Positions 19,558 through 29,318 of a stretch of 64,000 nucleotides of DNA are shown here, in pieces (position 1 is the first letter of the stretch; every line of letters begins with the position of its first letter). The notes beneath the pieces were generated by a model. That model did no database searches. It saw only the letters and a list, made by a program, of their open reading frames with translations, and was not told the origin of the DNA. A program made the position numbers and the translations under genes. Source of the DNA: Nocardioides sp. S5 (lineage in GTDB: Bacteria > Actinomycetota > Actinomycetes > Propionibacteriales > Nocardioidaceae); the NCBI RefSeq assembly GCF_017310035.1, contig NZ_CP022296.1, forward strand, positions 2,728,001 through 2,792,000. The letters run 5' to 3'.

Positions 19558-20529
19558 TCAGGCCTCGTCGACGATGCGCCGGAAGGCGGCTGCGAGACGG
19601 TCCGGGTCGTGGCGCGGCTCGCCCCGGACGGCGATGTCCTCGACGACCAGCCGGGCGCCCCGCTCGGCGACCGCCTTCTCGAGGGCCTCGCGCTCCCCCG
19701 CCAGCGACCCGGCGTCGACCACCACGGCGTGCACGTTGAGGTCGGGAGCATGCTCGAACAGCGCCGCGAGGTGCTCCTCGGGCCCGAAGCCGGTCGTCTC
19801 GCCCGCCTGCGCCTCGAGGTTGAGCACCACGACCAGACGCCCCGGCGTCTCTGCCAGCGCCCGGCGCAGGCCCGGCACCATCAGGTGCGGGATCACCGAG
19901 CTGAACCACGAGCCGGGCCCGAGCACGACCCACTCGGCGGCGAGGACGGCCTCGACCGCCTCCGCGCAGGCCAGCGGGTCCTCCGGCACCAGGGCGACCG
20001 ACTCGATCTGCCCGGCGGTCGTGGCGACCTCGACCTGGCCGCGTACGACCGTGACGGCACCCGGGTCGGCCGGGTCCGCGCCGCGCACGCGCGCGGTGAT
20101 GTCCATCGGCGTGGTGGCCATCGGCAGCACGCGTCCGTGGGCGCCGAGCAGGCGACCGACCCAGTCGAGGCCCCGGACGTGATCGCCACCCATCAGCTCC
20201 CACAGGCCGACGATGAGGAGGTTGCCGACGACGTGACCGTTGAGCTCCCCCTGGCCGGCGAAGCGGTGCTGCACCACGTCGGCCCAGGTGCGGCCCCACT
20301 CGTCGTCGCCGCACAGCGCGGCGAGCGCCATCCGCAGGTCCCCGGGAGGCAGTACGCCGAACTCGCCCCGCAGGCGGCCCGACGACCCGCCGTTGTCGGC
20401 CACCGTCACGACGGCCGTCAGGTCGTCGATGGTGAGGTCGTCGTTGAGCCGCCGCAGCGCCGACAGCGTGGCGGCCAGGCCGTGGCCGCCACCGAGGGCG
20501 ACCGCAGCCTGCGCGGTCTCGCGCGCCAC
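19558..20529 (-). CDS. yvcK: Gluconeogenesis factor YvcK/CofD-like protein
   Basis: A 323-aa protein of the CofD/YvcK (UPF0052) family, required in other Gram-positives for growth on gluconeogenic carbon and for peptidoglycan synthesis; it binds UDP-sugars. The nucleotide-binding GGGHGLAATLSALRR motif is near residue 13, followed by VVTVADNGGSSGRLRGEF and the conserved VVLGPGSWFSSVIPHL. The GTG at 20529 is 1 nt downstream of the rapZ stop, so translation is coupled. It lies immediately before whiA as usual. Confidence 0.92.
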   Translation of the reverse strand: MARETAQAAVALGGGHGLAATLSALRRLNDDLTIDDLTAVVTVADNGGSSGRLRGEFGVLPPGDLRMALAALCGDDEWGRTWADVVQHRFAGQGELNGHVVGNLLIVGLWELMGGDHVRGLDWVGRLLGAHGRVLPMATTPMDITARVRGADPADPGAVTVVRGQVEVATTAGQIESVALVPEDPLACAEAVEAVLAAEWVVLGPGSWFSSVIPHLMVPGLRRALAETPGRLVVVLNLEAQAGETTGFGPEEHLAALFEHAPDLNVHAVVVDAGSLAGEREALEKAVAERGARLVVEDIAVRGEPRHDPDRLAAAFRRIVDEA

Positions 20530-20530
20530 C

Positions 20531-21400
20531 TCACTCCCTGCCGAGGTCGCGGTGCGCGGTGCGCACGTCGTAGCCCGCCTGCCGCATCAGCCCGGCGATC
20601 GCCTCGGTCATGGCCACGCTGCGGTGCTTGCCGCCGGTGCAGCCGACGGCGACCTGCATGAAGCGCTTGCCCTCCGTCATGTAGCCCTGGGCGACAGTCT
20701 GCAGGACCGGGAGGTACTGCTCGAGGAACGTGCCGGCGCCGGGCTGGGACAGCACGTAGGCCGACACGTCGGGGTCGCGGCCGTTCTGCGGACGCAGCTC
20801 GGGGACCCAGTGCGGGTTGGGCAGGAACCGCATGTCGGCCACCCAGTCGGCGTCGACGGGGATGCCGTACTTGAAGCCGAAGCTGATGACGGTCACCTTC
20901 AGGCGCGTGGTGGCGGCGGTGCCGAAGAGCTCGGTGATGCGGTCCTGGAGCTGGTGGACGTTGAAGTTCGAGGTGTCGAGCAGCACGTCGGCGTCGCCGC
21001 GGATGTCGGCCATGACCTCCCGCTCGCGGTGCAGCCCGTGCAGCAAACGGCCGCTTCCCTGCATCGGGTGCGGACGACGGGCGGCCTCCTGGCGGCGTAC
21101 GAGCACCTCGTCGGTCGCTTCGAGGAACAGGAGCGTCGTCGGCCGACCGGTGACCTGCTGGTGGCGGTTGGCCTGGAGCGAGTCGAAGAACGAGCCCGAG
21201 CGCACGTCGACGACCACCGCGATCGGCTGGTCGATGCCGCGGCTGTCGTCGACGAGGCGTACGACGTCGCGCACCAGCGTCGGCGGAAGGTTGTCGACCA
21301 CGAAGTAGCCGAGGTCCTCCAGCTCCTTGGCCGCCGTGCTCCGGCCGGCGCCGGTCATGCCGGTGACGATGACCAGCTCGCCGGGGGTCGCCTCGACCAT
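20531..21400 (-). CDS. rapZ: RNase adapter protein RapZ / YvcJ-like nucleotide-binding protein
   Basis: A 289-aa P-loop protein. In E. coli RapZ delivers the small RNA GlmZ to RNase E; in Gram-positives the role is less clear. The Walker A loop reads GMTGAGRSTA, with Arg where most P-loops have Lys, as I recall from other actinobacterial members. Other conserved blocks are YFVVDNLPPTLV, FLEATDEVLVRRQEAARR, RFLPNPHWVPELRPQ and the C-terminal GCTGGKHRSVAMTEAIAG. It starts with ATG at 21400, 22 bp after uvrC. Confidence 0.92.
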   Translation of the reverse strand: MVEATPGELVIVTGMTGAGRSTAAKELEDLGYFVVDNLPPTLVRDVVRLVDDSRGIDQPIAVVVDVRSGSFFDSLQANRHQQVTGRPTTLLFLEATDEVLVRRQEAARRPHPMQGSGRLLHGLHREREVMADIRGDADVLLDTSNFNVHQLQDRITELFGTAATTRLKVTVISFGFKYGIPVDADWVADMRFLPNPHWVPELRPQNGRDPDVSAYVLSQPGAGTFLEQYLPVLQTVAQGYMTEGKRFMQVAVGCTGGKHRSVAMTEAIAGLMRQAGYDVRTAHRDLGRE

Positions 21401-21422
21401 TCAGTCCTCCTCGATGCGGTGC

Positions 21423-23417
21423 TCAATCATCATCAGAGATGATCTCGCCGGTGGCGGTGTTGACCGCCGGCTCCCTGGGGGCAGTCTTGCGGGTCGCGTC
21501 GGCCTTCGCGACCGCTTCCTTGATCGCGCTGGCGGTCCGCGGGCCGATGCCGGGCACGAGTGCGATCGCCTCGGGGTCGGCCTCGCGCAGCTTCTTCAGC
21601 GAGCCGAAGTGCTTGAGCAGCGTCTTGCGCCGGACCTCGCCGAGGCCCGGCACGTCGTCGAGCATGCTCTCGACCATCGACTTGGACCGCCGGCCGCGGT
21701 GGTGGTTGATGGCGAAGCGGTGGGCCTCGTCGCGGATCCGCTGGAGGAGGTAGAGGCCCTCGCTGGTGCGGGCCATGATGACGGGGTCCTCCTCCCCCGG
21801 CAGCCACACCTCCTCGAGCCGCTTGGCCAGCCCGCAGACGGGGATGTCGGTGACGCCGAGCTCGGCCAGCGCCTGCTGGGCCGCGGCGACCTGCGGCGGG
21901 CCGCCGTCGACGACGACGAGCGAGGGCGCGTAGGCGAACTTCCGTGGCCGACCCGTCTCCGGATCGACGAGCATCGGACCGGAGTCGGTCGACACCGTCT
22001 CGCTCCGCGCCTGCTCGTCGAGCAGCCGCTTGAAGCGCCGGGTGATGACCTCGTGCATCGACGCCACGTCGTTCTGGCCGTCGACGCCGCGGATCACGAA
22101 CCGCCGGTACTCAGACTTGCGCGACAACCCGTCCTCGAAGACGACCATCGACGCGACGACCTCGGTGCCCTGGAGGTTGGACACGTCGTAGCACTCGATG
22201 CGCAGCGGCACCTCGTCGAGCGCGAGGGCCTGCTGGATCTCCTCGAGCGCGCGGTTGCGGGTGGTGAGGTCGCTGGCGCGCTTGGTCTTGTGGAGCGCGA
22301 GCGCCTGCGCGGCGTTGCTCGCGACGGTCTCCTGGAGGTCGCGCTTGTCGCCGCGCTGCGGCACCCGGATCGCGACCCGGCTGCCGCGCCGCTCGGTGAG
22401 CAGCTCCTCCATCACCGTGTGGTCCGGCGGCAGCGCCGGCACCAGCACCTCGCGCGGGATCGTGTCGCCCGCGTCGGGGTCGGCGCCGCCGTAGAGCTGC
22501 AGCAGGAACTCCTGCACCAGGCCGGCGGTGTCGCTGTCGTCGGAGCGGTCGGCCACCCAGCCCCGCTGGCCGCGGATGCGCCCGCCGCGGACGTAGAAGA
22601 TCTGCACGGCCACCTCGAGCGGGTCCTCGGCCAGCGCGATCACGTCGGCGTCGGTGCCGTCGCCCAGCACCACCGCCTGCTTCTCCAGCGCCTTGGTCAG
22701 CGCGCCGAGGTCGTCACGGAGCCGGGCGGCCTTCTCGAAGTCCAGCGCCTCCGAGGCGGCGTACATCTCGCGCTCGAGGCGCTTGGTGAAGGCGGTCGTG
22801 CTCCCGGCCATGAAGTCGCAGAAGTCGTCGACGATCTCGCGGTGCTCCTCCGGCGTCACGCTGCCGACGCACGGGGCCGAGCACTTGTCGATGTAGCCCA
22901 GGAGGCACGGGCGCCCGATCTGCGCGGACCGCTTGAAGACGCCGTTGCTGCACGAACGCATGGGGAAGACCCGCAGCAGCAGGTCGACGGTCTCGCGGAT
23001 CGCCCAGGCGTGGCTGTAGGGGCCGAAGTAGCGGGTGCCCTTGCGCTTGGCACCGCGCCCGACCATCACCCGCGGGAACTCGTCGCCCACGGTGACCGCC
23101 AGCCACGGGTAGGACTTGTCGTCGCGGTACTTGACGTTGAAGCGGGGGTCGAACTCCTTGATCCAGCTGTACTCCAGCTGGAGCGCCTCGACCTCGGTGT
23201 CGACGACCGTCCACTCGACGCTGGCACCGGTGGTCACCATGGACGCGGTGCGGGGGTGGAGGTTGCCGATGTCCTGGAAGTACGACGACAGGCGCGGGCG
23301 CAGGCTCTTGGCCTTGCCGACGTAGATCACCCGACCCTTGGCGTCCCGGAACCGGTAGACCCCCGGCTTGGTCGGGATCGACCCCGGCGCGGGTCGATAG
23401 GTGCTCGGGTTGGCCAC
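21423..23417 (-). CDS. uvrC: UvrABC excinuclease subunit C
   Basis: A 664-aa dual-incision nuclease of nucleotide excision repair. Domains in order: GIY-YIG nuclease ([20 protein letters not shown], residues 17-36), a Cys-rich stretch (CSNGVF ... [15 protein letters not shown]), a UvrB-interacting UVR motif ([18 protein letters not shown]), an RNase H-like C-terminal nuclease domain ([29 protein letters not shown]), and tandem helix-hairpin-helices ([13 protein letters not shown]). The GTG at 23417 has TAGGGT at 23424-23429, 6 nt upstream, and no ribosome-binding site, so it is probably leaderless. uvrA lies 0.5 kb and uvrB 22 kb away. Confidence 0.96.
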   Translation of the reverse strand: MANPSTYRPAPGSIPTKPGVYRFRDAKGRVIYVGKAKSLRPRLSSYFQDIGNLHPRTASMVTTGASVEWTVVDTEVEALQLEYSWIKEFDPRFNVKYRDDKSYPWLAVTVGDEFPRVMVGRGAKRKGTRYFGPYSHAWAIRETVDLLLRVFPMRSCSNGVFKRSAQIGRPCLLGYIDKCSAPCVGSVTPEEHREIVDDFCDFMAGSTTAFTKRLEREMYAASEALDFEKAARLRDDLGALTKALEKQAVVLGDGTDADVIALAEDPLEVAVQIFYVRGGRIRGQRGWVADRSDDSDTAGLVQEFLLQLYGGADPDAGDTIPREVLVPALPPDHTVMEELLTERRGSRVAIRVPQRGDKRDLQETVASNAAQALALHKTKRASDLTTRNRALEEIQQALALDEVPLRIECYDVSNLQGTEVVASMVVFEDGLSRKSEYRRFVIRGVDGQNDVASMHEVITRRFKRLLDEQARSETVSTDSGPMLVDPETGRPRKFAYAPSLVVVDGGPPQVAAAQQALAELGVTDIPVCGLAKRLEEVWLPGEEDPVIMARTSEGLYLLQRIRDEAHRFAINHHRGRRSKSMVESMLDDVPGLGEVRRKTLLKHFGSLKKLREADPEAIALVPGIGPRTASAIKEAVAKADATRKTAPREPAVNTATGEIISDDD

Positions 23418-23460
23418 CCGTCAACCCTACGGGCGGCCCCCGACAGCGGTGACAGCCCGG

Positions 23461-23919
23461 TCAGGCGCGGGTGATGGAGTCCCCGTCGACGGCGATCTCC
23501 ACCGCGGCCAGCGCGGCCGTGGCCGGACCGGCGAGCGGGGATCCGTCCTCGATGGAGAACTTGCTCCCGTGGCAGGTGCAGTCGATGGCACCGTCCGTGA
23601 TGGCGGTGACCGGGCAGCCCTGGTGGGTGCAGATCGACGAGAACGCCTTGAAGTCGCCTTCCGTGGGCTGGGTCACGACGACCTTCTCGGCGTCGACGAT
23701 GGTGCCCCCGCCCACCGGCACGTCGGCAGCGCTGGCGAGCACCGCGCCGCCGGCAGCGGCCGCTCCGTCCTCGGACGGCGACGACGCGTCCGGGCTGGAG
23801 GAGGTGGCGGGGTCGGTGGCTGAGGTGTCCGCGTCGTCACCGCAGGCGGCGAGGAGCGGGACGCCCACGGCGACGGCGGCGGAGCCGGCGAGGGCGCGAC
23901 GTCTGTTGATGGCGGTCAT
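23461..23919 (-). CDS. Tat-exported Rieske (2Fe-2S) lipoprotein
   Basis: A 152-aa extracytoplasmic electron-transfer protein. The N-terminus has a twin-arginine motif (NRRRALAG, residues 5-12) and a lipobox ending LLAAC with the lipidated Cys at 26, followed by a low-complexity Ser/Asp/Ala linker. The Rieske ligands are CTHQGCPV and CTCHGSKFSIEDGSP, giving the two Cys and two His of the cluster. Small stand-alone Rieske proteins of this kind are common in actinobacteria; the redox partner is not encoded nearby. ATG at 23919 with TACTGT 8 nt upstream. Confidence 0.88.
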   Translation of the reverse strand: MTAINRRRALAGSAAVAVGVPLLAACGDDADTSATDPATSSSPDASSPSEDGAAAAGGAVLASAADVPVGGGTIVDAEKVVVTQPTEGDFKAFSSICTHQGCPVTAITDGAIDCTCHGSKFSIEDGSPLAGPATAALAAVEIAVDGDSITRA

Positions 23920-23963
23920 GCGGCCAGACAGTAGCGAGCGCACCTGTGAGAATGCTGTGACGA

Positions 23964-24075
23964 CTACTTCTTCGCCGCGGCCTTCCGGGGAGCGGCCTTC
24001 TTCGCCGCGGCCTTCTTCGCCGCGGCCTTCGTGGCTGCCGCCTTCGTCGCGGGCTTTGTGGCCGCCGCCGTCTTC
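23964..24075 (-). repeat. 15-bp-type tandem repeat encoding the UvrA Lys/Ala tail
   Basis: On the plus strand, GCGGCCTTCTTCGCC recurs in tandem from about 23978 to 24025, with degenerate copies to about 24075. On the minus strand it encodes KKAA(A) units. Such slippage-prone arrays usually vary in length between strains. Confidence 0.75.
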
Positions 24076-27005
24076 TTCGTCGTCCTGCCGGCGGGCGCCG
24101 ACGTGGCCGCTGCCGCGCGTCGCGGCTTGCCCGGCTGCTCGGCCCCGCGCCCCTCGAGGATCGGTCGCAGGAAGGTGCCGGTGTGGCTCGCCTCCACCAC
24201 CGCGACCTCCTCCGGGGTGCCCTCGGCGACGACCATGCCACCGCGCGAGCCACCCTCGGGACCCATGTCGATGAGCCAGTCGGCCGTCTTGATGACGTCG
24301 AGGTTGTGCTCGATCACCAGGACGGTGTTGCCCTTGTCGACCAGGCCGGACAGCACGTGGAGCAGCTTGCGGATGTCCTCGAAGTGCAGGCCCGTGGTGG
24401 GCTCGTCGAGGACGTAGACGGTGCGGCCCGTCGAGCGCTTCTGCAGCTCGCTGGCGAGCTTGACGCGCTGCGCCTCGCCGCCCGACAGGGTCGTGGCGGG
24501 CTGGCCGAGGCGGACGTAGCCGAGGCCGACCTCCTGGAGGGTGTTCATGTGGCGCGAGATCGCCGGCACCGCGGCGAAGAAGTCCGCCGCCTCCTCGATC
24601 GGCATGTCGAGGACCTCGGCGATGGTCTTGCCCTTGTAGTGGGCCTCGAGCGTCTCTCGGTTGTAGCGCGCGCCGTGGCACACCTCGCACGGGACGTAGA
24701 CGTCCGGCAGGAAGTTCATCTCGATCTTGATCGTGCCGTCTCCCGAGCACGCCTCGCAGCGCCCGCCCTTGACATTGAAGGAGAACCGGCCCTGGAGGTA
24801 GCCGCGCATCTTGGCCTCCGGGGTGGAGGCGAAGAGCTTGCGGACGTGGTCGAAGACGCCGGTGTAGGTCGCCGGGTTGGACCGCGGGGTGCGGCCGATC
24901 GGCGACTGGTCGACGTGGATCACCTTGTCGACGTGCTCGAGACCGGTGATCTTGGTGTGCCGGCCGGGGACGGTGCGGGCGTTGTAGATCTGCTTGGCCA
25001 GCGACGTGTAGAGGATGTCGTTGACCAGCGTCGACTTGCCCGAGCCGGAGACGCCGGTGACCGCGGTGAAGACGCCCAGCGGGAAGCTGACGTCGACGTC
25101 CTGGAGGTTGTGCTCGCGGGCACCGTGGACCGTGAGCTCGCGCCCGACGGTCCGCGGACGGCGTACGGCGGGGACGGGGATCTCGCGACGGCCGGAGAGG
25201 TACTGGCCGGTCATGGAGTCCGGGTGCTTGAGGAGGTCCTCGACCGAGCCCGAGTGGACGACCTGGCCGCCGTGCTCGCCGGCGCCGGGGCCGATGTCGA
25301 CGACCCAGTCGGCGACCCGCACGGTGTCCTCGTCGTGCTCGACGACGATCAAGGTGTTGCCGAGGTCCTTGAGCCGCAGGAGCGTCTCGATGAGGCGCTT
25401 GTTGTCGCGCTGGTGCAGGCCGATGGACGGCTCGTCGAGGACGTAGAGGACGCCGACGAGGCCCGCGCCGATCTGCGTGGCGAGCCGGATCCGCTGCGCC
25501 TCACCGCCTGACAACGACCCGCTGGGCCGGTCGAGGGAGAGGTAGTCGAGGCCGACGTCGAGGAGGAACTGCAGGCGCTCCTGGATCTCCTTGAGCACCC
25601 GCTCGCCGATCTGGCGCTCACGCACGGACAGGTCGACGGTGCGGAGGTAGTGGGCGGCCTCGTTGATCGGCAGCGCGCAGACCTCGGCGATGTTCTTGCC
25701 GCCCTCGTCGCGGGCACCGAGGGTGACCGACACCGAGACCGGCTTGAGGCGCGAGCCCTGGCAGGCCGGGCACGGCACCTCGCGCATGAAGCCCTCGAAG
25801 CGCTCGCGGCTGGTGTCGGACTCGGCCTCGCGGTGCCGGCGCTCGACGTAGGGGCGTACGCCCTCGAAGGCGGCGTAGTAGGCCCGCTGGCGGCCGTAGC
25901 GGTTCTTGGTGACGACGTGGACCTTGGTCGAGTGGCCCTCGAGCAGCGACGTGCGCTGCTTGGGGGTCAGCTGGTCCCACGGGGTGTTGAGGTCGAAGCC
26001 GAGCTCCTCGCCGAGCGCGTTGACCAGGCGGAGGAAGTAGTCGGCGACGTGGGCGCCGCTCCACGGCGCGATGGCGCCCTCGCCGAGCGTGGCGCCGATG
26101 TCGGGGACCACGAGCTCGGGGTCGACCTCCATCTTGGTGCCGAGGCCCGAGCAGACCGTGCACGCACCGAAGGGCGAGTTGAAGGAGAAGGAGCGCGGCT
26201 CGAGGTCGTCGGTGTCGATGGTGTGGTCGTTGGGGCAGGCCATCTTCTCGGAGAACTTCATCTCCCGGACCGGGTCCTTGGCGTCGAGGTCGACGAAGTC
26301 GAAGACCACGAGGCCGCCGGCCAGCCCGAGCGCGGTCTCGACCGAGTCGGTCAGGCGCCGCTTCGACGACTCCTTGACCGCGAGGCGGTCGACCACGACC
26401 TCGATCGTGTGCTTGAGCTTCTTGTCGAGCGTCGGCGGCTCGTCGAGGGAGTGCGTCTCGCCGTCCACGCGGGCGCGGCTGAAGCCCTGCTGCTGGAGCT
26501 GGCGGAACAGCTCGACGTACTCGCCCTTGCGGCCCCGGATCACCGGCGCGAGCACCTGGAAGCGTCGCCCCTCCTCGAGGCCGAGGATGCGGTCGACGAT
26601 CTGCTGCGGGGTCTGGCGCTCGATCGGCGCGCCGCAGGTCGGGCAGTGGGCGCGACCGGCGCGGGCATAGAGCAGGCGGAGGTAGTCGTAGACCTCGGTG
26701 ATGGTGCCGACGGTCGAGCGCGGGTTCTTCGACGTGGACTTCTGGTCGATGCTGACCGCGGGGCTCAGACCCTCGATGAAGTCGACGTCGGGCTTGTCCA
26801 TCTGGCCGAGGAACTGGCGCGCGTAGGCGGACAGGGACTCGACGTAGCGGCGCTGGCCCTCGGCGAAGATGGTGTCGAAGGCGAGGCTGGACTTGCCGGA
26901 CCCGGACAGGCCCGTGAAGACGATGAGGGCGTCGCGCGGCAGGTCGAGCGAGACGTCCTTGAGGTTGTGCTCGCGAGCGCCCCGGATGATGAGCTGGTCG
27001 GTCAC
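23964..27005 (-). CDS. uvrA: UvrABC excinuclease subunit A with lysine/alanine-rich tail
   Basis: A 1013-aa damage-recognition ATPase of nucleotide excision repair. There are two ABC modules: Walker [11 protein letters not shown] near residue 30 with [11 protein letters not shown] zinc ligands, and a second [11 protein letters not shown], with the [29 protein letters not shown] zinc finger and [12 protein letters not shown] signature. The last 55 or so residues are a histone-H1-like tail of Ala, Lys and Thr repeats ([10 protein letters not shown]) that the E. coli protein lacks. The start is the GTG at 27005 with GAGGA 5 nt upstream; open frame beyond it is not coding. A LexA box lies at 27047-27062. 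Confidence 0.96.
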   Translation of the reverse strand: MTDQLIIRGAREHNLKDVSLDLPRDALIVFTGLSGSGKSSLAFDTIFAEGQRRYVESLSAYARQFLGQMDKPDVDFIEGLSPAVSIDQKSTSKNPRSTVGTITEVYDYLRLLYARAGRAHCPTCGAPIERQTPQQIVDRILGLEEGRRFQVLAPVIRGRKGEYVELFRQLQQQGFSRARVDGETHSLDEPPTLDKKLKHTIEVVVDRLAVKESSKRRLTDSVETALGLAGGLVVFDFVDLDAKDPVREMKFSEKMACPNDHTIDTDDLEPRSFSFNSPFGACTVCSGLGTKMEVDPELVVPDIGATLGEGAIAPWSGAHVADYFLRLVNALGEELGFDLNTPWDQLTPKQRTSLLEGHSTKVHVVTKNRYGRQRAYYAAFEGVRPYVERRHREAESDTSRERFEGFMREVPCPACQGSRLKPVSVSVTLGARDEGGKNIAEVCALPINEAAHYLRTVDLSVRERQIGERVLKEIQERLQFLLDVGLDYLSLDRPSGSLSGGEAQRIRLATQIGAGLVGVLYVLDEPSIGLHQRDNKRLIETLLRLKDLGNTLIVVEHDEDTVRVADWVVDIGPGAGEHGGQVVHSGSVEDLLKHPDSMTGQYLSGRREIPVPAVRRPRTVGRELTVHGAREHNLQDVDVSFPLGVFTAVTGVSGSGKSTLVNDILYTSLAKQIYNARTVPGRHTKITGLEHVDKVIHVDQSPIGRTPRSNPATYTGVFDHVRKLFASTPEAKMRGYLQGRFSFNVKGGRCEACSGDGTIKIEMNFLPDVYVPCEVCHGARYNRETLEAHYKGKTIAEVLDMPIEEAADFFAAVPAISRHMNTLQEVGLGYVRLGQPATTLSGGEAQRVKLASELQKRSTGRTVYVLDEPTTGLHFEDIRKLLHVLSGLVDKGNTVLVIEHNLDVIKTADWLIDMGPEGGSRGGMVVAEGTPEEVAVVEASHTGTFLRPILEGRGAEQPGKPRRAAAATSAPAGRTTKKTAAATKPATKAAATKAAAKKAAAKKAAPRKAAAKK

Positions 27006-27046
27006 GGATGTCCTCGTCGGTCCTCGTGGCGGGCAGGTCGGTGGAG

Positions 27047-27062
27047 TCGAACACATGTTCGT
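27047..27062. promoter_or_regulatory. LexA (SOS) box upstream of uvrA
   Basis: TCGAACACATGTTCGT matches the actinobacterial SOS box TCGAACnnnnGTTCGA at all but the last base, as an imperfect palindrome. It lies 42-57 bp upstream of the uvrA GTG, in the divergent region shared with the gene starting at 27178. DNA damage induction of uvrA is the expected outcome. Confidence 0.85.
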
Positions 27063-27177
27063 CTCGGCGGCGCCCGCGGTCAAGCCGACGCACCGTTCCA
27101 CCTTCTCACGCGGCACCCACACCGCCCGGATCGTCCACCCACGGGGGTGGGCACCGCAGAGGTGGCACGATGGGCTC

Positions 27178-27882
27178 GTGACCGACTCCCCGGCCCGCGC
27201 CGCCGACCTGATCCCGGACGCCGACCGCGCGCTCGTCCGCACCGTCGACGGCCTGGACGAGGCGGCGTACGCCGAGCCCTCGCTGCTGCCGGGCTGGACC
27301 CGCGCCCACGTCGTCGCCCACCTCGCGCTCAACGCCGAGGCACTCGCGGGCGTCCTGCACGGGGCGCACATCGGTGAGCCGCAGCCGATGTACGCCTCCG
27401 CCGAGGGTCGCGACACCGACATCGCCGAGCTCGCCGCAGCCGAGCCGGCGGAGCTGCGCGAGCGCCTCCTCGCCGGGACCGGATCCTTCGCCGACGCGCT
27501 CGCCGCGATGCACGAGGCCGACTGGGCGGGCCGCTTCGAGCGCACGCCCGGCGGCCCGGACTTCGCCCTCGCCAACGTGGCGCTGATGAGGGTGCGTGAG
27601 GTGGAGATCCACCATGCCGACCTCGACGCCGGCCACGCCCCCGTCGACTGGCCGGAGCCCTTCAGGGTCCTGCTGCTCGACTCGATGACGAAGCGCCCCT
27701 ACCCGGCGCCCTTCAGCGTGCGCCCCACCGACCTCGACCGGACCTGGCACTACGGCGAGGGCACCGGCGGCGCCGTCGTCACCGGCACGTCCGCCGCCCT
27801 CGGCTGGTGGCTCACCGGCCGCGGCACGGGCGAGGGGCTCTCGTCCGACACGACCGATCTCCCGGAGGTGCAGCCATGGTGA
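27178..27882 (+). CDS. Maleylpyruvate isomerase family mycothiol-dependent protein
   Basis: A 234-aa member of the DinB/MDMPI superfamily, actinobacterial enzymes that use mycothiol and a metal ion. The metal-binding four-helix bundle signature is seen in [20 protein letters not shown] (His ligands) and [15 protein letters not shown]. An additional C-terminal domain (about residues 170-234) is normal for the family. The actual substrate is unknown; true maleylpyruvate isomerisation is unlikely without neighbouring gentisate genes. The GTG at 27178 is preceded by CACGAT 6 nt upstream. The 3' end overlaps the metallo-hydrolase gene by 7 nt, implying a joint role. Confidence 0.8.
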   Translation: MTDSPARAADLIPDADRALVRTVDGLDEAAYAEPSLLPGWTRAHVVAHLALNAEALAGVLHGAHIGEPQPMYASAEGRDTDIAELAAAEPAELRERLLAGTGSFADALAAMHEADWAGRFERTPGGPDFALANVALMRVREVEIHHADLDAGHAPVDWPEPFRVLLLDSMTKRPYPAPFSVRPTDLDRTWHYGEGTGGAVVTGTSAALGWWLTGRGTGEGLSSDTTDLPEVQPW

Positions 27883-28571
27883 ACGACGGCCCGGACGACT
27901 ACACGGGGGACGTCTCCCCCGGCGGCGCGCCCGACGTGCGCCGCGCGGGGTGCCTGACCGTGACGAAGGTCGCGGTCGACCCGGACATGTCCAACAACTG
28001 CTACCTCCTGCACTGCAGCGAGACCGACGAGCGGGTGCTGGTCGACGCCGCGGCCGAGCCGGAGCGGCTGCTCGGGCTGATCGGCGACGGCCCGCTCACG
28101 TCGATCGTCACCACGCACCAGCACTGGGACCACCACCGCGCACTGGCCGCGGTGAAGGCGGCCCACCCGGGCGCCACGGTCGTCGCCGGCGCGCCCGACG
28201 CGGACGCGATCGAGGAGCAGACCGGCGTGAGCGTGGACCGACGGGTCGGCGCTGGCGACAAGGTCGCGGTCGGCACGTGCGACCTCCACGTCATCCCGCT
28301 CGCCGGGCACACACCGGGCTCGATCGCGCTGCTCCTCGACGACGAGGCGGTGTCGCCGCACCCGCACCTCTTCACCGGCGACTCGCTCTTCCCGGGCGGG
28401 CCCGGCCGGACGACCAGCCCCGAGGACTTCACGTCGTTGATGGACGACCTCGAGGAGAAGGTCTTCGGCCGCCTGCCCGACGACACGTGGTTCTACCCCG
28501 GCCACGGCAACGACTCGACGCTCGGCGCCGAGCGCGGGTCGCTGGCCGAGTGGCGCACCCGCGGCTGGTGA
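27876..28571 (+). CDS. MBL-fold metallo-hydrolase (glyoxalase II-like)
   Basis: A 231-aa metallo-beta-lactamase fold hydrolase. The metal site is clear: TTHQHWDHH (HxHxDH), LAGHTPGS (third His), TGDSLFPGG (bridging Asp) and YPGHG (last His). Size and motif spacing fit glyoxalase II or persulfide dioxygenase-like enzymes that act on thiol conjugates. GGAGG precedes the ATG at 27876, which overlaps the stop of the mycothiol-dependent gene. With a thioredoxin-rhodanese fusion next door, a role in mycothiol conjugates or sulfane sulfur is plausible, but this is inference. Confidence 0.85.
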   Translation: MVNDGPDDYTGDVSPGGAPDVRRAGCLTVTKVAVDPDMSNNCYLLHCSETDERVLVDAAAEPERLLGLIGDGPLTSIVTTHQHWDHHRALAAVKAAHPGATVVAGAPDADAIEEQTGVSVDRRVGAGDKVAVGTCDLHVIPLAGHTPGSIALLLDDEAVSPHPHLFTGDSLFPGGPGRTTSPEDFTSLMDDLEEKVFGRLPDDTWFYPGHGNDSTLGAERGSLAEWRTRGW

Positions 28572-28631
28572 CCCCCGCCACCTCTGCGCCTGCGACGTGA
28601 GTCCACGGCGTCGGCGTGGCAGGCTGGACGC

Positions 28632-29312
28632 ATGAGCACCCGTGAGCTGACCCTGGCCGACTTCGAGCAGACCGTGAGCGGTGAGGGCATCGTCCTCGTC
28701 GACTTCTGGGCTGCCTGGTGCGGACCGTGCCGGCAGTTCGCCCCCGTCTACGAGAAGGCGTCCGAGGACAACCCCGACATCGTCTTCGGCAAGGTCGACA
28801 CCGAGGCTGAGCAGCAGCTGGCCCAGATGGCGGCGATCACCTCCATCCCCACCCTGATGCTCTTCCGCGACGGCGTCCTGCTCTTCAACCAGGCCGGTGC
28901 GCTCCCGCCGCAGGCGCTCGCCGGCGTGATCGAGCAGGCCCGCGATCTCGACATGGACGCCGTACGCCAGGAGATGCAGGCCGCTGAGGAGGCCGCAGCC
29001 AACGGCCCCCAGGACGAGATCGGCCTCGACGAGTTCGCCGCCGCGCACAGCCAGGGGGCGTACGTCGTCGACGTCCGCGAGGCCGACGAGGTGGCCGGCG
29101 GTCGCGTCCCCGGCGCCGTCCACATCCCGATGAACGACGTCCCGAACCGGGTCGCCGAGCTCCCGCAGGACCAGCCCATCTTCGTCATCTGCCAGGTCGG
29201 TGGCCGCAGCCGCCAGGTGGTCGACCACCTGCGCGCCCAGGGCCTGCCCGCCATCAACGTCGCCGGCGGCACCGGCGGCTGGGCGCAGCGCGGCTGGCCT
29301 CTCGAGGCCTGA
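28632..29312 (+). CDS. Thioredoxin-rhodanese fusion protein
   Basis: A 226-aa cytoplasmic two-domain protein. Residues 5-105 are a thioredoxin fold with the canonical WCGPC site (Cys30, Cys33). Residues 130-226 are a rhodanese domain with VVDVREADEV, RVPGAVHIP and the active-site loop ICQVGGRSRQ (Cys187), which accepts sulfane sulfur. The fusion implies that persulfide formed on the rhodanese is reduced by the attached thioredoxin, or that a redox signal is relayed to it. It starts at ATG 28632 with CAGGCT 6 nt upstream, no Shine-Dalgarno. Confidence 0.9.
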   Translation: MSTRELTLADFEQTVSGEGIVLVDFWAAWCGPCRQFAPVYEKASEDNPDIVFGKVDTEAEQQLAQMAAITSIPTLMLFRDGVLLFNQAGALPPQALAGVIEQARDLDMDAVRQEMQAAEEAAANGPQDEIGLDEFAAAHSQGAYVVDVREADEVAGGRVPGAVHIPMNDVPNRVAELPQDQPIFVICQVGGRSRQVVDHLRAQGLPAINVAGGTGGWAQRGWPLEA

Positions 29313-29318
29313 ACGGGC

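Noticed and set aside
20554..21400. RapZ P-loop with Arg instead of Lys (GMTGAGRSTA)
   Set aside because: As I recall, this change is usual in actinobacterial members of the family, so it is not evidence of a broken gene.
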